This document shows positions 1-7,495 of a DNA stretch of 55,179 bases, piece after piece. The stretch is from JAICYJ01 sp036263035 (lineage in GTDB: Bacteria > Actinomycetota > Thermoleophilia > Gaiellales > JAICJC01), in assembly GCA_036263035.1 (NCBI GenBank), contig DATAHR010000139.1, forward strand, positions 1 to 55,179, in the 5' to 3' direction. Each line of letters opens with the position of its first letter. Within the stretch, counting starts at the first letter, position 1. A program made the position numbers and the translations under genes. Below the pieces are notes generated by a model. It ran no database searches. It was given only the letters and a program-made list of their open reading frames with translations, and was not told the DNA's origin.

Positions 1-2
1 TC

Positions 3-827
3 ACCCAGCATGTCGCGCGGCTGTCCGAGGCAATTGCGACGCTGCTGGTTCCGCACGAATTGCGCGATCACCCCGAGGCCGGACCGCTGGTGAAGAGCGG
101 CGCGGCGATCGCTTTCAATAATATCTCGTTTAAATACCCGGGCGGGTTGCAGGTGTTCCAGAATTTCAGCCTTCGGCTGCAGCCGGGCAAGCGTGTCGGG
201 CTGGTCGGCCAGTCGGGCGGCGGCAAGTCGACCCTGGCGAAGCTGATCGCGCGGTTCTACGACCCGAGCAGCGGGGCCGTGCGCGTCGACGACATCGACC
301 TGCGGGACGTCCAGCTCGGCAGCTACAGGCGCCAGCTGGGAGTAGTGCTGCAGGATCCGTTCCTGTTCTCGGGCACGATCGCCGACAACATCCGCTTCGC
401 GCGGCCGGACGCCACCGACGAGCAGGTGCGCGAGACGGCGGCCGCGGTCGGCGTCGACCGGATCGCCGCGCGGCTGCACGGCGGGCTCGACCACCAGGTG
501 CACGAGGGCGGCGCCGGCCTGTCGGCCGGTGAGCGCCAGCTGATCTCGATCGCCCGCGCGCTGCTCGCCGATCCCCGCATCCTGATCCTGGACGAGGCCA
601 CATCGAACATCGACCGCCCCACCGAGATCCAGATCGAGCGCGCGCTCGATCGGCTGCTGCGCGGCCGCACGTCGGTGATCATCGCGCACCGCCTGGCAAC
701 CGTCCGGCGGGCCGACGAGATCCTGGTCGTCGACCACGGCCGTATCATCCAGCGCGGCACGGAGCGCGAGCTGCTGGCCGAGGACGGCCCGTTCCGCCGC
801 CTCGCGCACGACCTCCGTGCCGTGTAG
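3..827 (+). CDS. ABC exporter, C-terminal ATP-binding part (5' end outside window)
   Basis: The frame is open from the left edge, so this is the 3' part of a larger gene. The visible 274 residues start in the linker after a missing membrane domain and then form a complete nucleotide-binding domain. Seen: Walker A GQSGGGKST (about nt 207-233), Q-loop VVLQDPFLFSG, signature LSAGERQ in place of the usual LSGGQ, Walker B ILILDEATSNID and H-loop IIAHRL. The 'PFLFSGTIADNIRF' region is typical of exporters in which membrane and ATPase domains are fused (lipid or drug exporters). Such proteins work as dimers in the inner membrane and couple ATP hydrolysis to export. The substrate cannot be told from this part. 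The TAG stop (825-827) is also the first half of a TAGGCT hexamer in front of the next gene. Confidence 0.9.
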   Translation, partial: TQHVARLSEAIATLLVPHELRDHPEAGPLVKSGAAIAFNNISFKYPGGLQVFQNFSLRLQPGKRVGLVGQSGGGKSTLAKLIARFYDPSSGAVRVDDIDLRDVQLGSYRRQLGVVLQDPFLFSGTIADNIRFARPDATDEQVRETAAAVGVDRIAARLHGGLDHQVHEGGAGLSAGERQLISIARALLADPRILILDEATSNIDRPTEIQIERALDRLLRGRTSVIIAHRLATVRRADEILVVDHGRIIQRGTERELLAEDGPFRRLAHDLRAV

Positions 828-838
828 GCTCGCCGGCC

Positions 839-1801
839 ATGCCGGCTGCCGATTCCATGCCGCTCGTTCACCTGTCGGAGGCGGAGGTCGCCGCCGCCCT
901 GCCGCCGCCGCTCGAGGCCGTGGCGATGGCCCGGCGGGCGCTGATCGCCCTCGCCGACGGCTCCGCCCAGCTGCCGCCGAAGCCGTCCGTGCACGCGCGT
1001 GAGGGGGTTCTGGCCAACGCCATGCCGGCCTACCTGGCCGATGGTGACCTGCTCGGGCTGAAGTGGATCGCTGCCTACCCGACCAACGCCGACCTGGGCC
1101 TGCCGACGCACCTCGGACTGGTTGTGCTGTCTGACGCGGCAACGGGAATGCCCACCGCCGTCATGGACGCGGCGGCGCTGACGGGATCGCGCACGGCGGC
1201 GGTGTCGGGCGCGTGCATCCAGGCGCTTGCGCCGCCGCGTCCGGGCCACGTCGCGATCACCAGCGCAGGAGTGCAGGCGCGCACGCACCTGCTCGTGCTC
1301 GAGGCGCTCGGCATGGAGAACGTCACGGCCGTCGCCCGCCGTCCGGAGTCCGCGCAGGCGCTCGGGTCGTGGGCAGAGCAGCACGCGCCCGGGATCTCGC
1401 TCAGCTGCGTCACGACGGCCGAAGAGGCGGTCGACGGCGCGTCGGTGGTCGTCACGGCGGTGCCGATCGGTACTGACGGCGCGCGCCTCGATCCGGGGTG
1501 GCTCCGCGACGACGCCCTGCTCCTGCCGATCGACTACGCGACCTCGATCGGTGCCGACATCGCCAACGACGCGGCCCTCTACTCCGACGACGTCGGTCAG
1601 CTGCTGCGCTACCGGGAATCAGGCTCGTTCCCGAGCTATCGCGATCCCGACGGCTACTGCGGCGACGCGATCCGGGCCGAGCGACCGGAGGGGCGGGTCG
1701 TGTGCCAGAACCTCGGCAATGGCGCAGCCGACCTGATCTTCGCCGACTACGTGCTGCGCTCGGCCGTCGAGGCCGGATCGGGCAGGGAGCTGCCGCGATA
1801 G
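839..1801 (+). CDS. Ornithine cyclodeaminase / mu-crystallin family protein
   Basis: A 320-residue protein of the NAD(P)-dependent ornithine cyclodeaminase/mu-crystallin family, which includes ornithine cyclodeaminase, alanine dehydrogenases and ketimine reductases. Seen: an N-terminal half with the substrate-side Lys in 'LLGLKWIAAYP', the 'ALTGSRTAAVSG' segment, and a Rossmann entry 'VAITSAGVQARTHL' that corresponds to the usual GxGxQA motif. Length is normal for the family (about 310-340). The ATG lies 8 nt after a TAGGCT hexamer formed partly by the upstream stop codon, with no Shine-Dalgarno; Met-7 is a possible alternative start. The 3' end overlaps the convergent P-type ATPase gene by 55 bp. 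The exact substrate cannot be assigned, because the family is functionally mixed. Confidence 0.88.
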   Translation: MPAADSMPLVHLSEAEVAAALPPPLEAVAMARRALIALADGSAQLPPKPSVHAREGVLANAMPAYLADGDLLGLKWIAAYPTNADLGLPTHLGLVVLSDAATGMPTAVMDAAALTGSRTAAVSGACIQALAPPRPGHVAITSAGVQARTHLLVLEALGMENVTAVARRPESAQALGSWAEQHAPGISLSCVTTAEEAVDGASVVVTAVPIGTDGARLDPGWLRDDALLLPIDYATSIGADIANDAALYSDDVGQLLRYRESGSFPSYRDPDGYCGDAIRAERPEGRVVCQNLGNGAADLIFADYVLRSAVEAGSGRELPR

Positions 1802-4146
1802 GGCGAGAGCCCGAACCGCGAGAGCGCCCACACCGCCCCCACCCCGCACCCCACCATCACCAGCACGGCCCAGAACCCGGGCACCGTGAGCGCGAAGAAC
1901 TGCCGCAGGGCCGGCGTGCCGAGCACCAATAGGTAGCCCGCCCCCAGTGACGCGGCCAGCGCCACCACCAGGCCCGCGTAGCGGGGGCTGCGCTGCATCC
2001 GCTCTGCGTCCAGCACCAGCAGGAGGTAGAGGCCGATCGCCACGTACACCGTCACGGCCGCCGTGCGCGCCTCGGTGTCGGAGTGCCCGCGCACATCGCC
2101 CACGGCCAGGTAGGCGATGAGGGTGGCGGCGCCCATCACGGCACCGGCCGGCAGCGCGAAGCGGAGCACGCGCCGCACGAACCCGCCGGTCTCGGGGATG
2201 CCGCTCGCCGGCCCCAATGCGAGCACGAAGCCGGGAACGCCGACCGTGAAGGTGGCGGCGAGCGAGAGATGGCGGGGAAGCAGCGGGAACTCGCCCGTCC
2301 AGAGGCCGAACGTGGCGATCACAAAGGCGGCGAACACCGACTTGGTGACGAACAGCTTCGCCACGCGCTGGACGTTGCCGATGATGCGCCGCCCCTCGGC
2401 GACGGCGTCGGGGATGGCACCGAACCGGTCGGACACGAGCACCGCGTCGGCGACGCTCTTTGCGAGCTGCGTGCCGCTGCCGAGCGCCACGGCCAGCCTG
2501 GCGCTCTTCATCGCGGGCACGTCGTTGACGCCGTCGCCAATCATGGCAACGTACGCCCCCTTCTGCCGCAGCGCCTCGATCAGGCGGCGCTTGTCCTCGG
2601 GCCTCAACCGCGCGAACACGGTGGTGGTCGAGGCGACCGCAGCCAGCTGCTCCGCGTCCTGCGGAAGGCTCGATCCGTCCACCGCTTCCTCGCCGACGCG
2701 TATGCCGACGCGATCTGCAACCGCCGCCACGGTGGTGGGTGAATCGCCCGACATCACCTTCACCTCGACGCCCTGGTCGTAGAGGAAGGCGATCGTGTCC
2801 CGCGCATCGTCCCGCAGCCGCTCCTCGAGAACGACCAGCCCCAGCGGCTCCAGCGCAGGCGGCCGGTGGTCGCGGTCGTCGGTCTCGACGCCGCCCGGCG
2901 CGAGGCCGAAGGCGAGCACCCGCCGGCCGGTGCGCTCGTGCTCGACCGCCTGGGGTGGCTGCGCGCCGGCGAGGAGGACGTCGGGCGCGCCCAGCACCAG
3001 CCATGTCCCGTCCAGGTCGAGCGCGCTCCACTTCCACCGCGACGAGAACGGCACCTCGCCGGCAGCCGGTTGCGCCTCACCGGGCAACCCTGCCGCGACG
3101 GCGTCCAGCGTGGCGTTCCGCGAGCCCGCGCTCGCGGCGTAGGACGACAGCTGCGCCCGCAGATCGGCCTCGTCCGCCCCGCCCAGCGGGATCAGCTCGC
3201 GCAGCTCGAGCGTGCCGTCCGTGAGCGTCCCCGTCTTGTCCAGGCACACCGTGTCGACATTGGCCAGCGACTCGATCGCGTTCATGTACTGCACGAGCAT
3301 TCCGCGCCGGGAGAGGCGGACCGCGGCCACCGCGAAGGTGAGGCTCATCAGCAGCACGAGCCCCTCGGGGATGAGCGTGACGATGCCTGCTGTGGCCGTC
3401 GCGGCGGCCTCGCGAAACGGCGTGTGACGCCGGACGAGCGTCCAGATCAGCGCCGCGCCGAGGGGGATCATGACGGCCACCATCAGCCGTAGGAGCTGGT
3501 TGATCTGCTGCTCCAGCGGCGAGCGTTCGGCCGTGTTCGCGCGGGCGGTGCCGAGCAGGCGCCAGGCATAGCTGTCCGGCCCGGTGGCGGTTACGACGTA
3601 GGAGCCGCTGCCCTCGACGCAGTAGGAGCCGGAGAGGACGCGGTCGCCGCCATCGTGGGCAACCGGCAGCGACTCGCCGCTGAGCGCCGACTCGTCGAGC
3701 ATCATCCCCACCGAGGAGACGACCTCGCCGTCGGCCACGACCTGATCCCCGCTTCGCAGGTTCACGAGATCGCCGTCGACGATCTGGCCCATCTCGAGCG
3801 ACTCCTCCGCGCCGTCCCTGACGACGCGGGCCTGCGGCTGCACCAGCAGCGCGGCGCGGTCGAGCACCCGTTTTGCGCGCAGCTCCTGGATGATGCCGAT
3901 GGCAGTGTTGGCAACGAGGATCCCGGCGAACAGGCCGTCCGCCGGCCGGCCCGCCGCCAGGATCAGCACGAAGAAGGCCGCCAGGATCAGGTTGAACAGC
4001 GTGAGCGTGTTCGACCTGACGATGCTGGCGACCGAGCGGCTCGACGGCGGCGGCGGCAGATCCCCTCGCGCCGCCAGGCGGCGAGCTGCCTCCTCCCGGG
4101 TCAGCCCGGCCGCTGCAGCCGGGGGCGCCTGCGCCTCCTGGGTCAC
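1747..4146 (-). CDS. ctpE: CtpE-like cation-transporting P-type ATPase
   Basis: A 799-residue P-type ATPase close in length and motif layout to mycobacterial CtpE, a calcium-uptake ATPase. Seen: actuator-domain SGES (156-159, for TGES), membrane motif LIPEGL (258-263), phosphorylation site DKTGT with Asp-303, and hinge GDGVND (537-542). Hydrophobic segments lie near residues 45-90, 220-275 and through the last 200 residues. There are no N-terminal heavy-metal-binding domains and no CPx motif, which argues against a copper or zinc pump. GTG start at 4146; TACACT lies 6 nt upstream with no Shine-Dalgarno, and it overlaps the -10 box of the divergent purE gene. The C-terminus is encoded over the last 55 bp of the convergent cyclodeaminase-family gene. 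Ion specificity is inferred from similarity only. Confidence 0.88.
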   Translation of the reverse strand: MTQEAQAPPAAAAGLTREEAARRLAARGDLPPPPSSRSVASIVRSNTLTLFNLILAAFFVLILAAGRPADGLFAGILVANTAIGIIQELRAKRVLDRAALLVQPQARVVRDGAEESLEMGQIVDGDLVNLRSGDQVVADGEVVSSVGMMLDESALSGESLPVAHDGGDRVLSGSYCVEGSGSYVVTATGPDSYAWRLLGTARANTAERSPLEQQINQLLRLMVAVMIPLGAALIWTLVRRHTPFREAAATATAGIVTLIPEGLVLLMSLTFAVAAVRLSRRGMLVQYMNAIESLANVDTVCLDKTGTLTDGTLELRELIPLGGADEADLRAQLSSYAASAGSRNATLDAVAAGLPGEAQPAAGEVPFSSRWKWSALDLDGTWLVLGAPDVLLAGAQPPQAVEHERTGRRVLAFGLAPGGVETDDRDHRPPALEPLGLVVLEERLRDDARDTIAFLYDQGVEVKVMSGDSPTTVAAVADRVGIRVGEEAVDGSSLPQDAEQLAAVASTTTVFARLRPEDKRRLIEALRQKGAYVAMIGDGVNDVPAMKSARLAVALGSGTQLAKSVADAVLVSDRFGAIPDAVAEGRRIIGNVQRVAKLFVTKSVFAAFVIATFGLWTGEFPLLPRHLSLAATFTVGVPGFVLALGPASGIPETGGFVRRVLRFALPAGAVMGAATLIAYLAVGDVRGHSDTEARTAAVTVYVAIGLYLLLVLDAERMQRSPRYAGLVVALAASLGAGYLLVLGTPALRQFFALTVPGFWAVLVMVGCGVGAVWALSRFGLSPYRGSSLPDPASTAERST

Positions 4147-4152
4147 CGGGTC

Positions 4153-4162
4153 AGTGTAGTGT
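4153..4162. promoter_or_regulatory. Overlapping divergent -10 boxes of ctpE and purE
   Basis: On the plus strand TAGTGT (4157-4162) ends 7 nt before the purE ATG. On the minus strand TACACT (4158 to 4153) ends 6 nt before the ctpE GTG. The two hexamers share the TA at 4157-4158. Neither gene has a Shine-Dalgarno sequence, so both transcripts are probably leaderless and polymerase cannot occupy both -10 boxes at once. Seen in sequence; mutual exclusion is inference. Confidence 0.6.
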
Positions 4163-4169
4163 CCGCCCC

Positions 4170-4670
4170 ATGAGCGACACGGCCGCGCCGATGGTGGGCG
4201 TCATCATGGGATCGCGCTCGGATTGGGACACCATGCGGCATGCGGTCGAGACGCTCGAGCAGCTGCGGGTGCCCTGCGAGCACCGGGTCGTCTCGGCGCA
4301 TCGCACCCCGGATCTGCTCTTCGAGTACGCCTCGTCGGCACGTGAGCGCGGGCTTCGAGTGCTGATCGCGGGGGCCGGAGGCGCGGCCCACCTGCCGGGT
4401 ATGGCTGCGGCGAAGACAAGCCTTCCCGTGCTCGGCGTGCCCGTGCAGTCGAAGGCGCTTTCGGGCATCGACTCGCTGCTCTCGATCGCCCAGATGCCGG
4501 CAGGTGTCCCCGTCGGAACGCTCGCGATCGGACGCGCCGGCGCGGTGAACGCGGCGCTGCTTGCGGCATCAATCCTGGCGATCGAGGACGAGGGCATCCG
4601 CCGGGCGCTCGACGAGTTCCGCGCCGGCCAGACGGACGAGGTGCTTGCCCACCCGGATCCGTCGGCGTGA
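4170..4670 (+). CDS. purE: N5-carboxyaminoimidazole ribonucleotide mutase PurE
   Basis: PurE moves the carboxylate of N5-CAIR to give CAIR in purine synthesis, working in the cytoplasm as an octamer. Seen: 'MGSRSDWDTM' near the N-terminus, the catalytic 'SAHRTP' motif, 'AGGAAHLPGM' and 'MPAGVPVGTLAIG', all diagnostic for class I PurE. Length (166) is normal. The stop overlaps the purK start (GTGA), so the two are translationally coupled. The ATG follows TAGTGT by 7 nt, which points to a leaderless transcript. Confidence 0.97.
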   Translation: MSDTAAPMVGVIMGSRSDWDTMRHAVETLEQLRVPCEHRVVSAHRTPDLLFEYASSARERGLRVLIAGAGGAAHLPGMAAAKTSLPVLGVPVQSKALSGIDSLLSIAQMPAGVPVGTLAIGRAGAVNAALLAASILAIEDEGIRRALDEFRAGQTDEVLAHPDPSA

Positions 4671-5755
4671 CCACGGTCGGGTTCCTGGGAGGCGGGCAGC
4701 TCGCCCGGATGATGGCGCTGGCCGGGATCCCGCTCGGGATCGCCTCGAGCTTCCTCGACCCCGCCGCCGACGCGTGCGCCGGCGTTGCGGGCGAGCTGAT
4801 CGTCGACGCCTATGACTCGCCGGAGGGGCTCGACCGGCTCGCAGCGAGCGCGGACGTGGTGACGTTCGAGTTCGAGTCGGTGCCGGCCAGCTCGGCCGAG
4901 CGGCTGGCCTCGCGGGTGGCGGTGCATCCGCCGCCGCGGGCGCTGGAGGTGGCACAGGATCGGCTGTTCGAGAAGCGGCTGTTCGAGCAGCTGGGCATCG
5001 AGGTGACCGGGTTCCTCGCGATCGACTCACAGCAGGAGCTGGATGCGGCCGGCCGGGCGGGCGTGCTGAAGACGCGGCGGCTCGGATACGACGGCAAGGG
5101 CCAGCGGGTGCTCGAGGGCGCGGGCGACGCCGAGGGCGCATTCGACGACCTCGGTGGCGTGCCGCTGCTGCTGGAGGATCTGGTGGCGTTCGACCGGGAG
5201 CTGTCGGCCATCGCCGTGCGCGGCCGCGACGGGGAGGTTCGCTGCTACCCGCTGGTGGAGAACCATCACGCGGACGGCATCCTGCGCGTCACCCACGCGC
5301 CTGCCCCCGGCCTGACACCGGAGCTGCAGGCGCTCGGCGAGCGGTACGTGACGGCGGTGCTCGAGGAGCTCGAGTACGTCGGCGTGCTCGCGCTCGAGCT
5401 GTTCCAGGCCGGGGACCGGCTGCTGGCCAACGAGATGGCCCCGCGGGTGCACAACTCCGGGCACTGGACGATCGAGGGTGCACAGACCAGCCAGTTCGAG
5501 AACCACATGCGGGCGGTGTGCGGACTGCCGCTTGGAGACGTGTCGGCCAGGGGCGAGTCGACGATGGTGAACCTGATCGGTGCCGTTCCCGACGCGGACG
5601 CGGTGCTGGCGGTCGACGGCGCGCATCTGCACCTCTACGGCAAGGCGCCGCGCCCGGGCCGCAAGGTCGGCCACGTGACCGTCACGAGCGGCGGCGACTG
5701 GCGTCGGATAGCGGAGCTGGCCGGTGCCCCGGCCGGCACCACGGCGGCCCGCTGA
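4667..5755 (+). CDS. purK: N5-carboxyaminoimidazole ribonucleotide synthase PurK
   Basis: ATP-grasp enzyme that converts AIR, bicarbonate and ATP to N5-CAIR, the substrate of PurE. Seen: N-terminal 'VGFLGGGQLARMM', the FEFESVP segment, 'LKTRRLGYDGKGQ' of the ATP-grasp fold, 'FDRELSAIAVRG', and 'NEMAPRVHNSGHWTIEGAQTSQFENHMRA', a PurK hallmark (given here in the family sense; key residues are N-E, R-H-N-S-G-H and Q-F-E). Length (362) is normal. GTG start overlaps the purE TGA. No strong terminator follows; the next 220 bp hold the repeated GTCAC element. Confidence 0.97.
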   Translation: MTTVGFLGGGQLARMMALAGIPLGIASSFLDPAADACAGVAGELIVDAYDSPEGLDRLAASADVVTFEFESVPASSAERLASRVAVHPPPRALEVAQDRLFEKRLFEQLGIEVTGFLAIDSQQELDAAGRAGVLKTRRLGYDGKGQRVLEGAGDAEGAFDDLGGVPLLLEDLVAFDRELSAIAVRGRDGEVRCYPLVENHHADGILRVTHAPAPGLTPELQALGERYVTAVLEELEYVGVLALELFQAGDRLLANEMAPRVHNSGHWTIEGAQTSQFENHMRAVCGLPLGDVSARGESTMVNLIGAVPDADAVLAVDGAHLHLYGKAPRPGRKVGHVTVTSGGDWRRIAELAGAPAGTTAAR

Positions 5756-5784
5756 GCGGCCGTCAGGGCGCCGCCGCCGTACCT

Positions 5785-5849
5785 GTCACGCCGCGGTCAC
5801 AGAACGGTCACGCCCACCCGACAGGTGTTGGTCTCCAATAATTCGGGTG
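5785..5849 (+). repeat. Repeated intergenic element, copy 1 (three phased GTCAC boxes plus 17-bp word)
   Basis: Three GTCAC boxes start at 5785, 5796 and 5807, spaced exactly 11 bp. Then come 21 nt and the word CTCCAATAATTCGGGTG (5833-5849). The same arrangement, with the same 11-bp phasing, the same 21-nt gap and the same 17-bp word, is at 39578-39642 on the other strand; the first 9 nt of the gap (GCCCACCCG) also match. Direct 5-bp boxes on an 11-bp period are the usual binding pattern of OmpR/PhoB-family regulators such as GlnR and PhoP. This copy lies between the convergent ends of purK and a small membrane ORF, so no protein gene lies directly downstream in its orientation. It could be an activator-dependent promoter of a small RNA or a repeat of another kind. 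Confidence 0.7.
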
Positions 5850-5947
5850 CGCGGCGCGTTCCGCTCAACGAGGCCGGTTGCGCGTCACGGATGTGTGACG
5901 GAAGCGCAACGGTCGCACGACAGGAGTCGGGCACCGTGTCGGGCGCC

Positions 5948-5974
5948 GTTACGGGTGCGTGACGATTCCGTGAG
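5948..5974 (-). promoter_or_regulatory. Three 11-bp-phased GTnAC-like boxes
   Basis: Plus-strand GTTAC (5948), GTGAC (5959) and GTGAG (5970) are spaced 11 bp apart. Read on the minus strand they are CTCAC-N6-GTCAC-N6-GTAAC, close to the GTnAC half of actinobacterial GlnR boxes. They overlap the last codon and stop region side of the small ORF that ends at 5978. A single GTCAC/GTGAC inverted pair lies just upstream (5884-5899). The regulator is unknown. Confidence 0.4.
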
Positions 5975-5977
5975 CGG

Positions 5978-6121
5978 TCAGCGTGAGAACAGCCCGCGGC
6001 CGAGGAAGCCGGCCACGAGCGCGACCAGCAGCGCGATCAGGATCACCCACAGGGCGATCTTGATGGCACCGATCACACCCACGATCAGGATCAGCAGCAG
6101 AAGCAGAAGTAGCCAGATCAT
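5978..6121 (-). CDS. Small hydrophobic membrane protein (47 aa)
   Basis: A 47-residue ORF that starts with ATG at 6121 and reads M-I-W followed by long runs of Leu, Ile and Val, with one Lys at position 21 and the tail GRGLFSR. It would form one long or two short membrane segments. It resembles, in composition and size, the small 'hydrophobic protein' families of actinobacteria that carry a Leu-rich start, a central KALW-like motif (here KIALW) and a charged tail. It is divergent from the sugar-ABC ATPase gene (ATG at 6185). Function unknown. The uninterrupted, highly hydrophobic reading and plausible start support a real gene. Confidence 0.55.
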   Translation of the reverse strand: MIWLLLLLLLILIVGVIGAIKIALWVILIALLVALVAGFLGRGLFSR

Positions 6122-6184
6122 GCGCGGTCTATACCCCGCAGACGACGCGACTCACACACGTCGCCGGACGGTATCCTTGTCCGA

Positions 6185-7384
6185 ATGGCAGACATCGGCT
6201 TCGACGACGTAACCAAGATCTATGACGACGGCACCCGGGCCGTGAACTCCGTCGACCTGACCATCGATGACGGCACCCTCATGGTGCTCGTCGGGCCGTC
6301 CGGCTGCGGCAAGACCACGCTGCTGCGCATGGTGGCAGGGCTCGAGGAGATCACCGACGGCGAAATCCGGATCGGCGATCGGGTGATCAACGACGTGGAG
6401 GCGAAGAACCGCGACCTCGCGATGGTCTTCCAGAACTACGCGCTCTACCCGCACATGACGTGCTACGACAACATGGCGTTCGGCCTGAAGCTGCGGAAGG
6501 TTCCGAAGAAGGAGATCGACCGCCGCGTCCGCGAGACGGCGAAGACGCTGGGGCTCGAGGACCAGCTGCGCAAGAAGCCGAAGGCGCTCTCGGGCGGCCA
6601 GCGTCAGCGCGTGGCCATGGGCCGCGCCATCGTCCGCGAACCGAAGGCGTTCCTGATGGACGAGCCGCTGTCGAACCTCGACGCCAAGCTGCGAGTCCAG
6701 ATGCGCACGGAGATCTCGCGGATCCAGCGCGAGCTCGGCGTGACCATGATCTACGTCACGCACGACCAGACCGAGGCCATGACCATGGGCGACCGCGTGG
6801 CCGTCATGAACCGGGGCGTGCTGCAGCAGGTCGACAACCCGCAGGAGATGTACGACCGGCCGGCCAACCTGTTCGTGGCCGGGTTCATCGGCTCGCCCGC
6901 CATGAACATGGTGGAGGCGGACCTCGTCCGGGGCGACGGGGGCGCCGCCGCGGAGTTCGGCGGCGTCCGGCTGCCCATTCCCGAGCAGGTGTTCCAGGAG
7001 CGGACGGGGCTGTCCGGCTATGTCGGCAAGCGCGTGGCCCTCGGCATCCGGCCCGAGGACATCGAGGATCCCGAGCACGCCAGCCGGCGGATCGAGGGAG
7101 CCGACCTGCCGGTGACGGTCGAACACCGCGAGGCGATGGGGTCAGAGGTGTACGTTCACTTCGACGTCGAGGCGCCGCCGGTCGTCACGGACGACACGCG
7201 GGACCTGGCCGCGGACGCCGACCTGCTCGACGAGATCGAGCAGGAGGCGGACAGCACGAGGACGGCGTTCGTCGCGCGGCTGAACCCGCGCACGTCGGCG
7301 GCGCTGGGACAGCCGATCCGGCTCCAGGTCGACACCAACCGAGCGCATTTCTTCGATCTCCAGACGGGGAACGCGATCCGGTAG
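6185..7384 (+). CDS. Sugar ABC transporter ATP-binding protein, MsiK/UgpC/MalK type
   Basis: A 399-residue ATPase of the CUT1 importer family that powers sugar or polyol uptake. Seen: Walker A GPSGCGKTT (37-45), Q-loop 'VFQNYALYPHMT', signature LSGGQRQR (135-142), Walker B FLMDEP with Glu-160, H-loop His-193, then the MalK-type C-terminal OB-fold regulatory region ('VGKRVALGIRPEDIE' near residue 280). No permease or binding-protein gene is next to it, so it probably serves several importers, as MsiK does in Streptomyces. TATCCT (6172-6177) lies 7 nt before the ATG with no Shine-Dalgarno. The C-terminal part has a charged insert near residues 330-360 (DDTRDLAADADLL) that is not typical of MalK. 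Confidence 0.93.
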   Translation: MADIGFDDVTKIYDDGTRAVNSVDLTIDDGTLMVLVGPSGCGKTTLLRMVAGLEEITDGEIRIGDRVINDVEAKNRDLAMVFQNYALYPHMTCYDNMAFGLKLRKVPKKEIDRRVRETAKTLGLEDQLRKKPKALSGGQRQRVAMGRAIVREPKAFLMDEPLSNLDAKLRVQMRTEISRIQRELGVTMIYVTHDQTEAMTMGDRVAVMNRGVLQQVDNPQEMYDRPANLFVAGFIGSPAMNMVEADLVRGDGGAAAEFGGVRLPIPEQVFQERTGLSGYVGKRVALGIRPEDIEDPEHASRRIEGADLPVTVEHREAMGSEVYVHFDVEAPPVVTDDTRDLAADADLLDEIEQEADSTRTAFVARLNPRTSAALGQPIRLQVDTNRAHFFDLQTGNAIR

Positions 7385-7495
7385 CGTCGTCAGCGGGGCT
7401 CGGGGCCACGCGGCGTGGCGCCAGGCCTGCGACGAGGGGTGCGACCGCTTCCGCCGTGGCTACAGCTCGATCCGGCCGTTGTAGTCTCCGGCGCC

